Shown here in pieces: positions 25,058 through 34,052 of a stretch of 64,000 nt of DNA. The notes under the pieces were generated by a model. It saw nothing but the letters and a program-made list of their open reading frames with translations. It searched no databases and had not been told where the DNA came from. The stretch's first letter is position 1. Each line of letters begins with the position of its first letter. The translations under genes and the position numbers were made by a program. This DNA comes from WJMT01 sp964624145. GTDB taxonomy: Bacteria; Acidobacteriota; Aminicenantia; Aminicenantales; Aminicenantaceae. The stretch covers positions 62,001-126,000 of the forward strand of contig CAZUXT010000002.1 in the NCBI GenBank assembly GCA_964624145.1, given 5' to 3'.

Positions 25058-26800
25058 ATGAATGCTGGCAGAAGAACAGTGAGCTCACAAAAGAAATTCG
25101 CGAAGGATTTTTATGAGATCCAGCGCCGACAATGGCAGAAAAGCCTTTTCTTGCTCCTTATCCTGTTTGTGTTCTATTTTTTTCTGGTAGGATTCGTGTC
25201 CTTTATTTTTATGATAAGCATAGGACTGTTCGTGCCGGGGCTCTCTCTTTTTGCCGGAGATAACCTGAAAAATTTTTTTCTTGTAAACTTTTTCTTATCC
25301 ATGGGGATAGCGGTTTTTCATTTTTACGATGCCCGTTTCCACGGCGCTCGATTCATACGGAAAAGGCTGCTGGCTGAATCCCCGGATAAAGAGGACATCT
25401 ACCACAAAAGGCTCATCAACACCGTGGATGAGATGCGTCTTGCTGCGGGCCTTCCCAGGGTTACTCCTTATATTATTTCCGCTTTTGCGGTCAATTCCAT
25501 GGCCCTTATGGAAGCGGATAAAAGCCCCAGCATCATCGTAACCGAGGGGCTGCTGGCTGAGTTTACCAGAGACGAGCTTCAGGCTGTGATCGCTCAGGAA
25601 TTGGCCCATATCATCCGGGGCGATACTTTTTATATCACTCTTGTGTGCTCACTGGCTAATTTTTTTGAGCGCCTGCGGGAGATGGCCGAGCCTCAGGAAA
25701 GGCCTCAGGGTCAGATCGGAGAGATCCAGGATTCAGGCGGCGGAAATCCTCTGGTCTATGCGGCGACTTCCCTGTCATCTGTTTTGATGCATCTTCTGAG
25801 CACGCTCGTCAGCCGTCAGAGAGAGCTCCTGGCAGATGCTACAGCCGTTGAACTAAACAGAAATCCCGCGGCCCTGGCCCGGGCTATCTACAAAGCCCAT
25901 GTAAGCAACTCTTTTATAGGAGACTTCAGTCTTTCCTACAGCCCGCTTTTTTTGGTGCCTCCCGGATCAAAGAACATCACGGACGGGCTGTTCAGCCGGA
26001 TCTTCAATTCACACCCCCCGCTTATGAAAAGAATCCGGCAGCTGGCGGACATGGTCCCGACATCTCCGGCAAGAATTATTGGTGCGGTCATGGAAACCAG
26101 AAAAAAGAGGGAAAAAGCCCGATTTGTTCTTCATTCTAAAGAAGAAAAAGAATCCGGAGGGCAAAAGATACCAGCCGCATCGGATGATATCCAGCCGGAA
26201 GAGGAGGCCGTATGGTCTGTCCGGAGCCCTAAAGGGAAATGGCAGGGGCCTTACACACTGGAACAGATCCTGTCCCTGCGTTTTTTTACCCTACGGATCA
26301 GGACAAAAAACATTCAGGAAGGCATCGAGGCCACGGCCGGAGAGTTCCCTCAGATCCGTACGGGCCTTCACAATCTGTACCATAAAAAGCCTGTCAATCC
26401 GAAAAGATACAACAAATGCCCGCGCTGCCGGACGCTGCTTAGAGACACCTTCTATGAAGGCGTGGCCTTGAAAATTTGCCCTTCCTGCCAGGGCAAGCTT
26501 GTTGATTCGGCTGTGATTGACCGGATTATTGCCCGCAAAGAAGTCGCCTTCTCTGACCGTCTCCTTCAAAAAGCCGCTGACTTTAGAGAGAATTTTTTAC
26601 AGAATCCGGCCGGAATCAGGAAGCTCAACAGGGAGAAATCTCAGGACATATACTGCCCCATATGCGGCTTGAAAATGCAGCCAAGGCCTTTCACGTATCA
26701 GTATATCATTCCTGTAGATAAATGCTTTCTGTGCCATAAGACCTGGTTTGACACAGATGAGCTGGAGATCCTGCAGATCCTTATCGAAAAGCACTCTTAG
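25058..26800 (+). CDS. M48-like membrane protein with altered zinc motif, GYF-like and zinc-ribbon domains
   Basis: Two hydrophobic segments (about residues 30-60 and 70-95) lead into an HtpX/M48-like domain with VTEGLLAEFTRDELQAVIAQELAHIIRGD and RQRELLADATAVEL. The zinc motif HExxH reads QELAH here (CAG codon), so the first zinc-binding His is missing although the Glu, the second His and the third ligand region remain. The C-terminal part has a GYF-like segment (GPYTLEQIL) and two zinc ribbons (CPRC/CPSC and CPIC/CFLC) of the zf-TFIIB type. Either an inactive protease or a scaffold. The start could be TTG at 25031; neither start has a good ribosome site. Confidence 0.75.
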   Translation: MNAGRRTVSSQKKFAKDFYEIQRRQWQKSLFLLLILFVFYFFLVGFVSFIFMISIGLFVPGLSLFAGDNLKNFFLVNFFLSMGIAVFHFYDARFHGARFIRKRLLAESPDKEDIYHKRLINTVDEMRLAAGLPRVTPYIISAFAVNSMALMEADKSPSIIVTEGLLAEFTRDELQAVIAQELAHIIRGDTFYITLVCSLANFFERLREMAEPQERPQGQIGEIQDSGGGNPLVYAATSLSSVLMHLLSTLVSRQRELLADATAVELNRNPAALARAIYKAHVSNSFIGDFSLSYSPLFLVPPGSKNITDGLFSRIFNSHPPLMKRIRQLADMVPTSPARIIGAVMETRKKREKARFVLHSKEEKESGGQKIPAASDDIQPEEEAVWSVRSPKGKWQGPYTLEQILSLRFFTLRIRTKNIQEGIEATAGEFPQIRTGLHNLYHKKPVNPKRYNKCPRCRTLLRDTFYEGVALKICPSCQGKLVDSAVIDRIIARKEVAFSDRLLQKAADFRENFLQNPAGIRKLNREKSQDIYCPICGLKMQPRPFTYQYIIPVDKCFLCHKTWFDTDELEILQILIEKHS

Positions 26801-26804
26801 TGAG

Positions 26805-26930
26805 GCATAGAATTCCAGAAGAAATGGCTCATAATAATGGAAAAGTACGCTGTAAAAAACTGTGCGTTCCAGATGACTTTGACGGTAGACCCTGCTCATG
26901 GCAGGGACAGTGATTCAATAAATGTGCCAA
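26805..26930 (-). mobile_element. Remnant of an IS91-family transposase gene (N-terminal end)
   Basis: On the minus strand from 26899 the frame reads MSRVYRQSHLERTVFYSV, then YEPFLLEF. This resembles the N-terminus of IS91-like transposases (ERTVFY...FLxEF) and the start of the element at 30621. Similarity ends at the 3' end of the M48-like gene. A perfect hairpin CCCTGC-TCATG-GCAGGG (26890-26906) surrounds the start codon. Only about 35 codons of the transposase remain. The rest of the gap to 27070 shows nothing recognisable. Confidence 0.6.
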
Positions 26931-27070
26931 GAAGAAGAAAAGATTATGTTTCTCTATTCACAGCTAAACTTGATAAGACTAGAGAAAGAAATTTGTAAAC
27001 GGCAGTTTGCACCAAAAAGCAAAACACAAATTTCAATGGTTAATTTTTATAGGAAATAAGGGAATGTCTA

Positions 27071-29062
27071 TTACTCGCTTCCTGTGCTTAGCAATTGGGT
27101 TATTTTATTAACAATCTCTTCTAAAGTATTTATTCTGTACCCTCTTTCATACACTATTTCAATAAATCGAGATGCCCCCTCGATATTTTTGCACGCACGA
27201 TCAGTACGATCATAGCCTAGCTCATTGGCCACTTCTTGTTGGGTATTTCTTAAAACATCTTCACCTAAAGCTTCTTTGAATATTCCTTCCAAATTTTCCT
27301 TAAATACAGCCCAGGTTTCTTCGACTTTTGTTTCTGGAAAATCCTCAATATCAGAATTTGCTAACCGGAGATATCTATGATTTCGGATTCTCGCACCCAC
27401 TCTTCCTTGTCCTTCAAGATGCGAATCGCCGTCAAAAATAAAATATGTGGGTATAGATAATCCTCTAAAAATTAACACTGGGCGGTCTATATTGTTCTTT
27501 CCTCCCGCAGGAACGACTACTATTCCTAGTGCGTGCCAGTTCTTTTCCATTATTTCTTGAAGCTTCCATAATGTGCAAACATCTGAGGGCCCTTCTACTA
27601 CAACTACAGCATCCGCAAAAAATCCTTCATTTACTATCGTATTCATTACTGACATTGCTCGTGCCTTAAAGCTTTCTCTAGTGAAACCCGCCGGATCTGC
27701 ATTATTAATTCTGGCAAGCTCGTTTGCTGCTTCCTCCAGGGAATAATTTCTAACTTTGCTTTGAAGAATGGGAGAGTCAGGGGACGTTTTTTTTCTTACC
27801 ATACGAACTTGGTCAAATCGATGTAAATCTAAAAAATAAGGAGTATGAGTCGTGTAAATAATTTGATTGCTCGCACCAAGGCCAAATTCTGGTGATTCAG
27901 CAAGTTGGAGAAGTAGACCTGATAAATATCGACACCGAGAAGGGTGAAGATAAAGTTCTGGTTCTTCAAAGGCAATTATAAGGTCAGGCCCTTGGGATGA
28001 ATCAACTTCAGTGAAAGGTGCTTCCTCCCCATCTTCTTCTGAAACAGCTTCTGTAGGAATTGTCATCGCAAGATGCTGAAGTAAAGTTACGATTAATGCT
28101 CTTTGGAGTCCGTGGCCTTTACGAGTGATTTCCCCTTCAAATCTATCCTCAACTAAGGTTGCTTTAGCAACTGGAAGTGGAATCTGAGGTGGTTTCACTT
28201 CATCCCAACCAAGGTTAAGCCGCGATCCAGGTGCAAATTTTTCAAGAGTTTGCGAAATAGAACTTCCGAGCTCTGGGAGTTCTGTTAGATTTTCAGAACT
28301 ATAAATCTCTATCATTCGATTTTCGAAATCTGTCTTGAACTCTCTAACATCTTCCCTAGCATTTATTTTCCTCAATACAATCATATCCAAAATTTGTAAT
28401 ATAGCACCCTTCTTACCAATAACCTCTTCCTCCGCCTCTCTTACAGCAGGAATCAGAACAAATTTTGTAAAATTATCTAGCTTTCCCCCTCCAATATTTT
28501 TGGGGCCAAAAAACTGCTCCAATCGCTCTATTGGCTCCATCATATCTTGATTAAAGGCCTCATATTCAGCCATCAATTGTTCTACTTGATCTGCACTGCG
28601 AACAGTTCCTTCAAGTCCATCTAATTCACCTCTCTCAACTAATTCTCTCCAGGCAGACACTCGTTCTCCTTTTCCAGGAAGACTTCTAATTTCAGCAAAT
28701 TGAGGAATCTGTAATGCAGCCGCATAATAGCGTTGACTTATGCGATTTTCATCAAAACAAATCCGTTTAGTGACGATTAATCTGTCATCCCGAATGTATG
28801 TTTGAAATTCTTCTTTTTCATCTTCACGCAGGTTGCCATAAGTAATGCGAATTTCAATAGCGCTACCAGTATCTCGGTTAAAAAAATCTTCTTCTGTAAT
28901 AGGTGCTGCTATGTCATAGAAAACATCAATTGCATAAAGAAATGATGACTTGCCGGCTCCATTCCGTCCAACGATAGCAGTGAGACTATCACAGTCCAAC
29001 GTTGATTCACGGATTGACCGAAAATTTTTGACTTCGATTCTTTCAATGATCAAATCGATCAC
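27071..29062 (-). CDS. OLD-family ATP-dependent nuclease (AAA ATPase + TOPRIM)
   Basis: The 663-residue protein starts with an SMC/RecF-type ATPase (KNFRSIRES, Walker A GRNGAGKSS at residues 32-40). Walker B with signature-like EEPELYLHPS lies near residue 367. A TOPRIM nuclease domain follows: VVVVEGPSD near 490 and FDGDSH near 544 supply the acidic metal ligands. OLD proteins cleave DNA and act in phage exclusion; GajA of Gabija and the OLD of P2 belong here. The GTG at 29062 sits right on GGGGGG; TTG at 29053 has better spacing. The gene follows the GIY-YIG gene by 28 bases, is AT-richer than the housekeeping genes, and lacks a UvrD-like helicase partner. Confidence 0.9.
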   Translation of the reverse strand: MIDLIIERIEVKNFRSIRESTLDCDSLTAIVGRNGAGKSSFLYAIDVFYDIAAPITEEDFFNRDTGSAIEIRITYGNLREDEKEEFQTYIRDDRLIVTKRICFDENRISQRYYAAALQIPQFAEIRSLPGKGERVSAWRELVERGELDGLEGTVRSADQVEQLMAEYEAFNQDMMEPIERLEQFFGPKNIGGGKLDNFTKFVLIPAVREAEEEVIGKKGAILQILDMIVLRKINAREDVREFKTDFENRMIEIYSSENLTELPELGSSISQTLEKFAPGSRLNLGWDEVKPPQIPLPVAKATLVEDRFEGEITRKGHGLQRALIVTLLQHLAMTIPTEAVSEEDGEEAPFTEVDSSQGPDLIIAFEEPELYLHPSRCRYLSGLLLQLAESPEFGLGASNQIIYTTHTPYFLDLHRFDQVRMVRKKTSPDSPILQSKVRNYSLEEAANELARINNADPAGFTRESFKARAMSVMNTIVNEGFFADAVVVVEGPSDVCTLWKLQEIMEKNWHALGIVVVPAGGKNNIDRPVLIFRGLSIPTYFIFDGDSHLEGQGRVGARIRNHRYLRLANSDIEDFPETKVEETWAVFKENLEGIFKEALGEDVLRNTQQEVANELGYDRTDRACKNIEGASRFIEIVYERGYRINTLEEIVNKITQLLSTGSE

Positions 29063-29090
29063 CCCCCATATAATTTAAAAATATACTCTT

Positions 29091-29696
29091 TTAACATCTC
29101 TTAAGCGCGATATTCCAAGGAGGATTACAAGCCCATATCAGTCGCGCTTCAATTCGTTCAATATCTTCTTTATCTTCCATGATATGAAGCCAAAGGGATA
29201 TGTCTTTTTTGTGTTCAGTTATTAGGGTATTCAAATGACAATTCGTTGCTTGACCATCCAAGTAACAATTTTTCGGATGGATTTTCCCATACCCTTGGTT
29301 AATTCTTTTTTTCATAGAGTCAGTGGAGCGACCTACATATGTAATTTGTTCAAATAATGTATAGATGTAAATTCCTTTTTTATTAAGAATGGATTCATCA
29401 GTTATAAAAAATTTCGAATATTCAGAATCACCGTATTTATTAAGAAAACGTTTATAATCGTCATCCCCACTTTGCTTAAGAAAGACAAGAAATTTTCCAA
29501 GTGGCCAATCTAGAAATTTTGAGTAATGGCGAAAAGTATCCTCTTTTAATTTTTCATACCTATAATGTTCTAATGTAGTTTTAACAGTCTTGTTATTCTT
29601 ATCCTTAAACACATCTGTATAAATACCGGCTTCGAACGATAGGGGGACTGCGACAAAGTCATATTCTAGTTCTTTTCCGTCACATAAAAACTCCAT
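29091..29696 (-). CDS. GIY-YIG nuclease domain protein
   Basis: A 201-residue protein. Residues 1-100 are an unrecognised N-terminal domain. The GIY-YIG fold follows: GIYIY at 108-112, YVG at 120-122, a likely catalytic Arg131, Glu183 and the closing NPPWN (191-195). Such domains cut one DNA strand at a time and occur in repair, homing and restriction enzymes. It is the first gene of a two-gene operon with the OLD nuclease. Its ATG is two bases after the stop of a 24-codon permease-prefix remnant, so translation may be coupled to it. Confidence 0.85.
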   Translation of the reverse strand: MEFLCDGKELEYDFVAVPLSFEAGIYTDVFKDKNNKTVKTTLEHYRYEKLKEDTFRHYSKFLDWPLGKFLVFLKQSGDDDYKRFLNKYGDSEYSKFFITDESILNKKGIYIYTLFEQITYVGRSTDSMKKRINQGYGKIHPKNCYLDGQATNCHLNTLITEHKKDISLWLHIMEDKEDIERIEARLIWACNPPWNIALKRC

Positions 29697-29698
29697 AG

Positions 29699-29773
29699 CT
29701 AGATACTTATGTCAAATTCTGAAAGGATAAGAAATTCGTTTCTCTTTTGCTGCTGATTTTCACTCCATTTCAT
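29699..29773 (-). pseudogene. 24-codon remnant of a permease-prefix gene, now a leader frame
   Basis: From the ATG at 29773 the frame begins MKWSENQQQ, the same start as the intact prefix gene at 34052, then diverges and stops at 29699. The stop is two bases before the GIY-YIG start codon. It keeps the ribosome site (AGAGGATGGG) and the upstream promoter. I read it as the 5' end of a permease-prefix gene cut by the arrival of the nuclease pair. Confidence 0.6.
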
Positions 29774-29871
29774 CAAATTCCCATCCTCTAAGCGGCTTCA
29801 TCACTCATCACATATGTAAAATAACGGACAAGTCAACAAGACACCCACAAAAAGAAGAGAATATCAGAAAA
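29747..29871. repeat. 125-bp promoter/leader repeat, copy A
   Basis: Matches 34026-34150 with few differences and in the same orientation. On the minus strand it carries TTGACT (29836-29831), a weak -10 (TGTGAT, 18-base spacer), a CGGACA half-site, and the start of the prefix remnant. It is the only evident promoter for the GIY-YIG / OLD operon. Confidence 0.8.
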
Positions 29872-29913
29872 TCAGTGTAATAGTGCCACGCAAAGAATAG
29901 AGATTACCCTTGG

Positions 29914-29928
29914 CCCCTTAATTAGGGG
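29914..29928. terminator. Short hairpin at the 3' side of the IS91-type gene
   Basis: CCCCT-TAATT-AGGGG forms a five-pair stem ten bases downstream of the transposase stop (minus strand). IS91-type elements have a small hairpin near their replication-origin end, so it may mark the element's terminus. It has no following T run, which argues against a simple intrinsic terminator. Confidence 0.35.
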
Positions 29929-29937
29929 ATTAGGATA

Positions 29938-30628
29938 TCATATATATTCTGATAGTTCCTCAGCCGCCATAGAGAGCTGAGCCTGAGGAGGCGGGGGCCG
30001 GGCAGCCTTAAAGGTCAGATTAAGGTGTTTGATGATCTTATCTATGATATTGTGATCTTCAATAAATGAGACAATGCGCATGGTTCCCCCGCATTTTGGA
30101 CAGATGAGAGGATCAGCTTCATAGACTTTCTTTATCATCTCAGCCCAACCTTTGGAAGGTATAAAGGGATCTTCATCTTCAATAATAAGGGGACACAAAG
30201 GGTCGGATTCTTTTTTTCTCATCTTTCCCCTGTGGGCATTGGAATAAAGCCCATAGTAACGAATCGTGACCTGTCCCTTATCGGGAATATGGAAGGTGAC
30301 TCTGGCAATAAACTCCAGATAATCGATCCGCTCAAGCTCTGAGCTGTCTTTGCCGTATTGATAGCACACTTTACCTTCAGATTTATCAATAGATAGCCGC
30401 TTGAGCGAAAGGAGAGGTTTTATCATGTATTTGCCGACTCTTTCTGCTTCTGTCTTTGTTGTGATTCTGACCTTACTGTGCACATTGAAGCCTGTATGAC
30501 GCCAGCTGAGGATCTTTTTCACGAGTTCCAGGTTGATGAGTCCTTCGCGCAGTAACATGGAAAACACCTCTCGATAGAAAACAGTGCGTTCCGGATGACG
30601 CTGACGATAAATCTCTGCCACAGCAGAG
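29938..30628 (-). mobile_element. Internally deleted IS91-family transposase gene
   Basis: The frame from GTG 30621 to 29938 encodes 227 residues. The first ~18 (IYRQRHPERTVFY) match the transposase N-terminus. The sequence then jumps to the C-terminal Y2-transposase part (LSWRHTGFNVHSKVRI, YGLYSNAHRGK, and a zinc pair CPKCGG). The N-terminal zinc finger and HUH region are absent, yet the frame is kept, so it looks like a clean internal deletion. It probably cannot transpose by itself. The start codon lies in the loop of CTCTGC-CACA-GCAGAG (30613-30628), matching the hairpin at 26890-26906 with one compensated pair. The 250 bases upstream show no gene. Confidence 0.75.
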
Positions 30629-30878
30629 ATAAAGATTCATAAAACAGACCAGAACGAAACAGGGGGCCTCAAAGACTAAATTTTCCCTGGAAGCAACAAG
30701 ATGAAGTATCAGGCCTTCTTCATTAGATTGGAAACAGGAGTTGTCAGAAATGATATTAATATGACGCCTGCTGTTTACGGCTCTTCTCTTTAATGAAGGG
30801 ATACTAAATATTAATTCCAGATGTGCTCATCTTTAGATCGGGGCTTCACACCTCGGGATATCTTTGCCCGTAGAACAA

Positions 30879-31205
30879 TTATGCTCGGAAGGCCTCTTTG
30901 ACAACATCTTTCGTGATTCTGTTATTTTTTGCAACCTCTGCAGCAATCTCTAATGAATTGAGCGCACGACGCGCATCTCCATTGGCATAGTCGATCAGCA
31001 TTTTTAGGGCAAGACTATCGATTTTAATGCGGCGATTTCCAAGTCCTCTTATTTTGTCGATCAAGGCCTCTTTGATAATGCGGACAAGGGTGTCTTCAGA
31101 AAGCGGATTGAGCAGGAGAACCCGCATACGTGAAAGAAGTGGGGAGATGACTTCAAAGGATGGATTCTCGGTAGTGGAACCAAAGAGAATAATAGAGTGC
31201 TTGCA
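30879..31205 (-). pseudogene. rarA: Fragment of rarA (AAA+ recombination factor)
   Basis: Reading down the minus strand, HSIILFGSTTENPSFEVISP and LNPLSEDTLVRIIKEAL are the sensor and second half of the RarA/MgsA ATPase, ending with DYANGDARRALNSLEIA. The Walker A half and the entire C-terminal tetramer region are missing: about 110 residues of some 430. It is fused at its 5' edge (near 31200) to a permease-prefix fragment in another frame. RarA acts at stalled replication forks; this piece cannot. Confidence 0.75.
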
Positions 31206-31371
31206 TCCAATACCAGAGACCTGCACGGAGAGGACTAAATTCCTTTACTTTAGCAGCATAAATTTCGTAAAAATCACCCATCGCAGAATAGCTGATGTCT
31301 CTATCGATAATGTGTTTAAGAATCCATCGTGCCGGTTTAGGTGGATTATAATTTTTACTAACCTCTTTCAT
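31200..31371 (-). pseudogene. Truncated permease-prefix domain
   Basis: From about 31371 the frame reads PARWILKHIIDRDISYSAMGDFYEIYAAKV, then AGLWYWMQ, close to the intact prefix at 34052-33816. It breaks where the rarA fragment begins. It lies 66 bases after the 789-residue permease, so it is the front of what was the next permease gene in a tandem array. Confidence 0.65.
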
Positions 31372-31436
31372 TTTGTCTATTTCTATCCTTACTTTTACAC
31401 AATTGATAATTGACAATTGATCAATGATCATTGATT

Positions 31437-33806
31437 CTATTCATATTTCAGACTATCCACCGGATTAGCAAAAGCCGCTTTCAAAGTTTGAGAAGTAACG
31501 GCAATCAGAGCTGTAATAAACGTTACGGCAACGGTGAATAATAATATACCTGATCCTACACTTATCCTGAAGGTAAACCCCCACTGTAAAAAACTGTATG
31601 AAATAAAGTAAGCAATAGGCAAGGCAATGCTATTCGCAATAATAACCAGTAACAAAAAATCTTTGATGAGCATACTTACGATCCCGGCAACCGATGCCCC
31701 TAATACTTTTCTTATGCCGATTTCCTTTATCCTTCTTTCAACGGCAAATGAAGCGAGCCCGAATAAACCTAAACATGAAAAGATTATTGCACATATAGCA
31801 ACTGCCCCACAGAGTTCGGCTATTGTTTGTATAGCTCTGTAATTATCAAAAAAGTAATTTTCATGAATAATATATTCAAAAGGCATGGCAGGTAAAAACC
31901 GATACCATTGTTCCTTCATATACTTAACCACATCCGGAATTACTGCTTGTGAAGATGCTCTCACCAGTAAATAATTACTATATTCAGGAGATAAAGAGAA
32001 TACCGCAGGAAGAAGAGGATAATGAACGTCTTTAAAATGATAATCTTTTACTACACCGATAACAAACCCTTTCCGGTTATTAACGGTTATTTGTTTCCCT
32101 ACCGGATTTTGCCACTGTAATTGCTCCATTGCTTTTTCATTGATGATGAATTTATCTTTATCTTCATATTCTCTGGAAAAATCTCTCCCCTGCACTATCT
32201 TCATATCGAACACCTTTATAAAATCATAATCTATACCATACACATTCATAGACCACGCATCATTTTCATCTATACCTTCAGGAATTACTTTGAGCTTTGT
32301 ATCCCAATATGCAGGAATGCTGCCAGAAGTTGAAACTGCAATTATTTCCGAATGCTTTATCAGCTCTTTCTTCATGGGCTCAATCTGAGAGCGCGCCTCC
32401 TCACCAATCTGAACTGCTATGACTCCGGTCCGGTTATAACCAAAATCAACATTTATGATGTGGTCGAATTGTTTTCTCACTACAATTGAAAACACAATCA
32501 AAATTACAGAGAAAGCAAATTGTGTCACAATCAAAACTTTACGAAAAGAGGGACCTTTTTTACCGCTCAGTTTCAATCCCTTTATAATCATTACCGGTTT
32601 AAATGCTGAAAGAAAAAATGCCGGATAACTCCCTGAAAATACTCCGACAAGCACAGTAACTCCAAAATAAACGAACCAGAGATGCTGATTATTCCAGATT
32701 GAAATTTCAAAATCCGCCCCGAGCCTGGGAATAAAAAAATCACTTAATAATTTGTAAATAACCAGGGCAACAGGTAACGAGAGAAGCGAAAATATAACCG
32801 ATTCACCGAGAAATTGCATTATCAAATTGATTCTATGAGCACCGACAACTTTCCGCAATCCTATTTCCTTCGCACGGGTTATTGAACGCGCTGTAGATAA
32901 ATTCATATAATTAAAACTTACAACAATGAGAAATACTACTCCGATTATTAAAAGTAATACGAATACTGCTATAAATCCCTGACTCATATATGAATCAATA
33001 TGCCTTGATTTAAAGAAAAAATCTTTAAAGGGAAAGAGATACATCCTTGTGGGAGAATCAGGAGTGTGAGCATAATATTTATCAATAAAAGATTGCAATT
33101 TTAAATCAATTTCATCAGGATTTGAATTTTCCGGAAGCAAAAGAAACGATGATTGGTTATAAGCTTTCCAATCATTCATCCAGTTATACATGTACCGTGC
33201 AGTCTCAAATGAGATTAAAAAGTCAAATCGAATGGCTGAAGTGAGGGGGATTTCTTTCGTTACGCCTGTAACGGTCATATCTAATTTGTTATTAATTGTT
33301 AAAATTTTACCTATCGGATTAATATCGCCAAAATACTTTAACGCCGCAGCTTCGGTCAATACAATCGAATACGGTTTTGAAAGAGCGGTTTCTGGATCAC
33401 CCGATACCATATCAAAACTAAAAAAGGAAATAAAATTAGGATCTGCAAATAACACTGAGTTTTCATAGATAATCTCATCTTTGCATTTAACCGTTAATTG
33501 ATCTGCCGGGAAACTTCGTGTGGCATCTTCAATTTCCGGAAATTCACTTTTCATCGCAGGAATGAGCGGCGCCGGGGTGATTGCAGAATGGCGCTCGCCT
33601 TCATTTCCGGAAGAAAATACCTGAACTATCCCATATATCCTCTTTGCATTTTTATGCAGTTTCCCGATGTTGAAACCGGTATCAGAAACAAGCGCAAACA
33701 GCATAAAAATCCCTAATCCAATTGCCATACCTGAAATAGTTATGAGGGAATAAGCTTTTTGTCTCATTATATTTCTGAACGCCACCTTCACATAATTTTT
33801 AATCAT
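31437..33806 (-). CDS. MacB-like ABC transporter permease
   Basis: This 789-residue protein starts MIKNYVKVAFRNIMRQKAYS, the usual junction after a prefix domain. Two MacB-like domains and two FtsX sections follow (EIGLRKVVGAHRINLIMQFLGES, then EIGIRKVLGASVAGIVSMLIKDF), ending NPVDSLKYE like the protein at 17872. Here the prefix is a separate gene ten bases upstream instead of being fused. Coding bias is more AT-rich than in the other two permeases, so it may have a different origin. Confidence 0.9.
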   Translation of the reverse strand: MIKNYVKVAFRNIMRQKAYSLITISGMAIGLGIFMLFALVSDTGFNIGKLHKNAKRIYGIVQVFSSGNEGERHSAITPAPLIPAMKSEFPEIEDATRSFPADQLTVKCKDEIIYENSVLFADPNFISFFSFDMVSGDPETALSKPYSIVLTEAAALKYFGDINPIGKILTINNKLDMTVTGVTKEIPLTSAIRFDFLISFETARYMYNWMNDWKAYNQSSFLLLPENSNPDEIDLKLQSFIDKYYAHTPDSPTRMYLFPFKDFFFKSRHIDSYMSQGFIAVFVLLLIIGVVFLIVVSFNYMNLSTARSITRAKEIGLRKVVGAHRINLIMQFLGESVIFSLLSLPVALVIYKLLSDFFIPRLGADFEISIWNNQHLWFVYFGVTVLVGVFSGSYPAFFLSAFKPVMIIKGLKLSGKKGPSFRKVLIVTQFAFSVILIVFSIVVRKQFDHIINVDFGYNRTGVIAVQIGEEARSQIEPMKKELIKHSEIIAVSTSGSIPAYWDTKLKVIPEGIDENDAWSMNVYGIDYDFIKVFDMKIVQGRDFSREYEDKDKFIINEKAMEQLQWQNPVGKQITVNNRKGFVIGVVKDYHFKDVHYPLLPAVFSLSPEYSNYLLVRASSQAVIPDVVKYMKEQWYRFLPAMPFEYIIHENYFFDNYRAIQTIAELCGAVAICAIIFSCLGLFGLASFAVERRIKEIGIRKVLGASVAGIVSMLIKDFLLLVIIANSIALPIAYFISYSFLQWGFTFRISVGSGILLFTVAVTFITALIAVTSQTLKAAFANPVDSLKYE

Positions 33807-33815
33807 TGCATACCT

Positions 33816-34052
33816 TCATTGTGCCGAATCCCGAACAAATGCGGGAAACGATTTGATTACCTGCAACCAGTACCACGCAGCCGCGTTTAAAGTACCGGAC
33901 TTCTTAATCTTTACTGCATAAATTTCATCAAAATCACCCATCGCCGCATAACTGATATCTCTATCGATAATTCGTTTAAGAACCCACCTTGCCAATTTAT
34001 AAAAGATAGGAAATTGATTTTTTTGTTGCTGCTGATTTTCACTCCATTTCAT
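33816..34052 (-). CDS. Stand-alone permease-prefix protein
   Basis: The 78-residue product (MKWSENQQQ, then ARWVLKRIIDRDISYAAMGDFDEIY and AAAWYWLQVIKSFPAFVRDS) matches the N-terminal prefix fused to the permease at 20505. It ends with a stop just before the permease ATG, so one frame break separates the two. ATG 34052 has AGAGGATGGG upstream. It may be a functional two-gene split or an ancestral fusion broken by a frameshift. Confidence 0.65.
   Translation of the reverse strand: MKWSENQQQQKNQFPIFYKLARWVLKRIIDRDISYAAMGDFDEIYAVKIKKSGTLNAAAWYWLQVIKSFPAFVRDSAQ

Noticed and set aside
26597..26899. 100-residue minus-strand frame at the end of the M48-like gene
   Set aside because: Only its first ~35 codons match a transposase N-terminus; the rest is antisense to the M48-like gene. 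Reported as a mobile remnant instead.
27071..29696. Classification of the OLD gene as Gabija
   Set aside because: Gabija needs a UvrD-like helicase (GajB); none is next to it, and the neighbour is a GIY-YIG protein.
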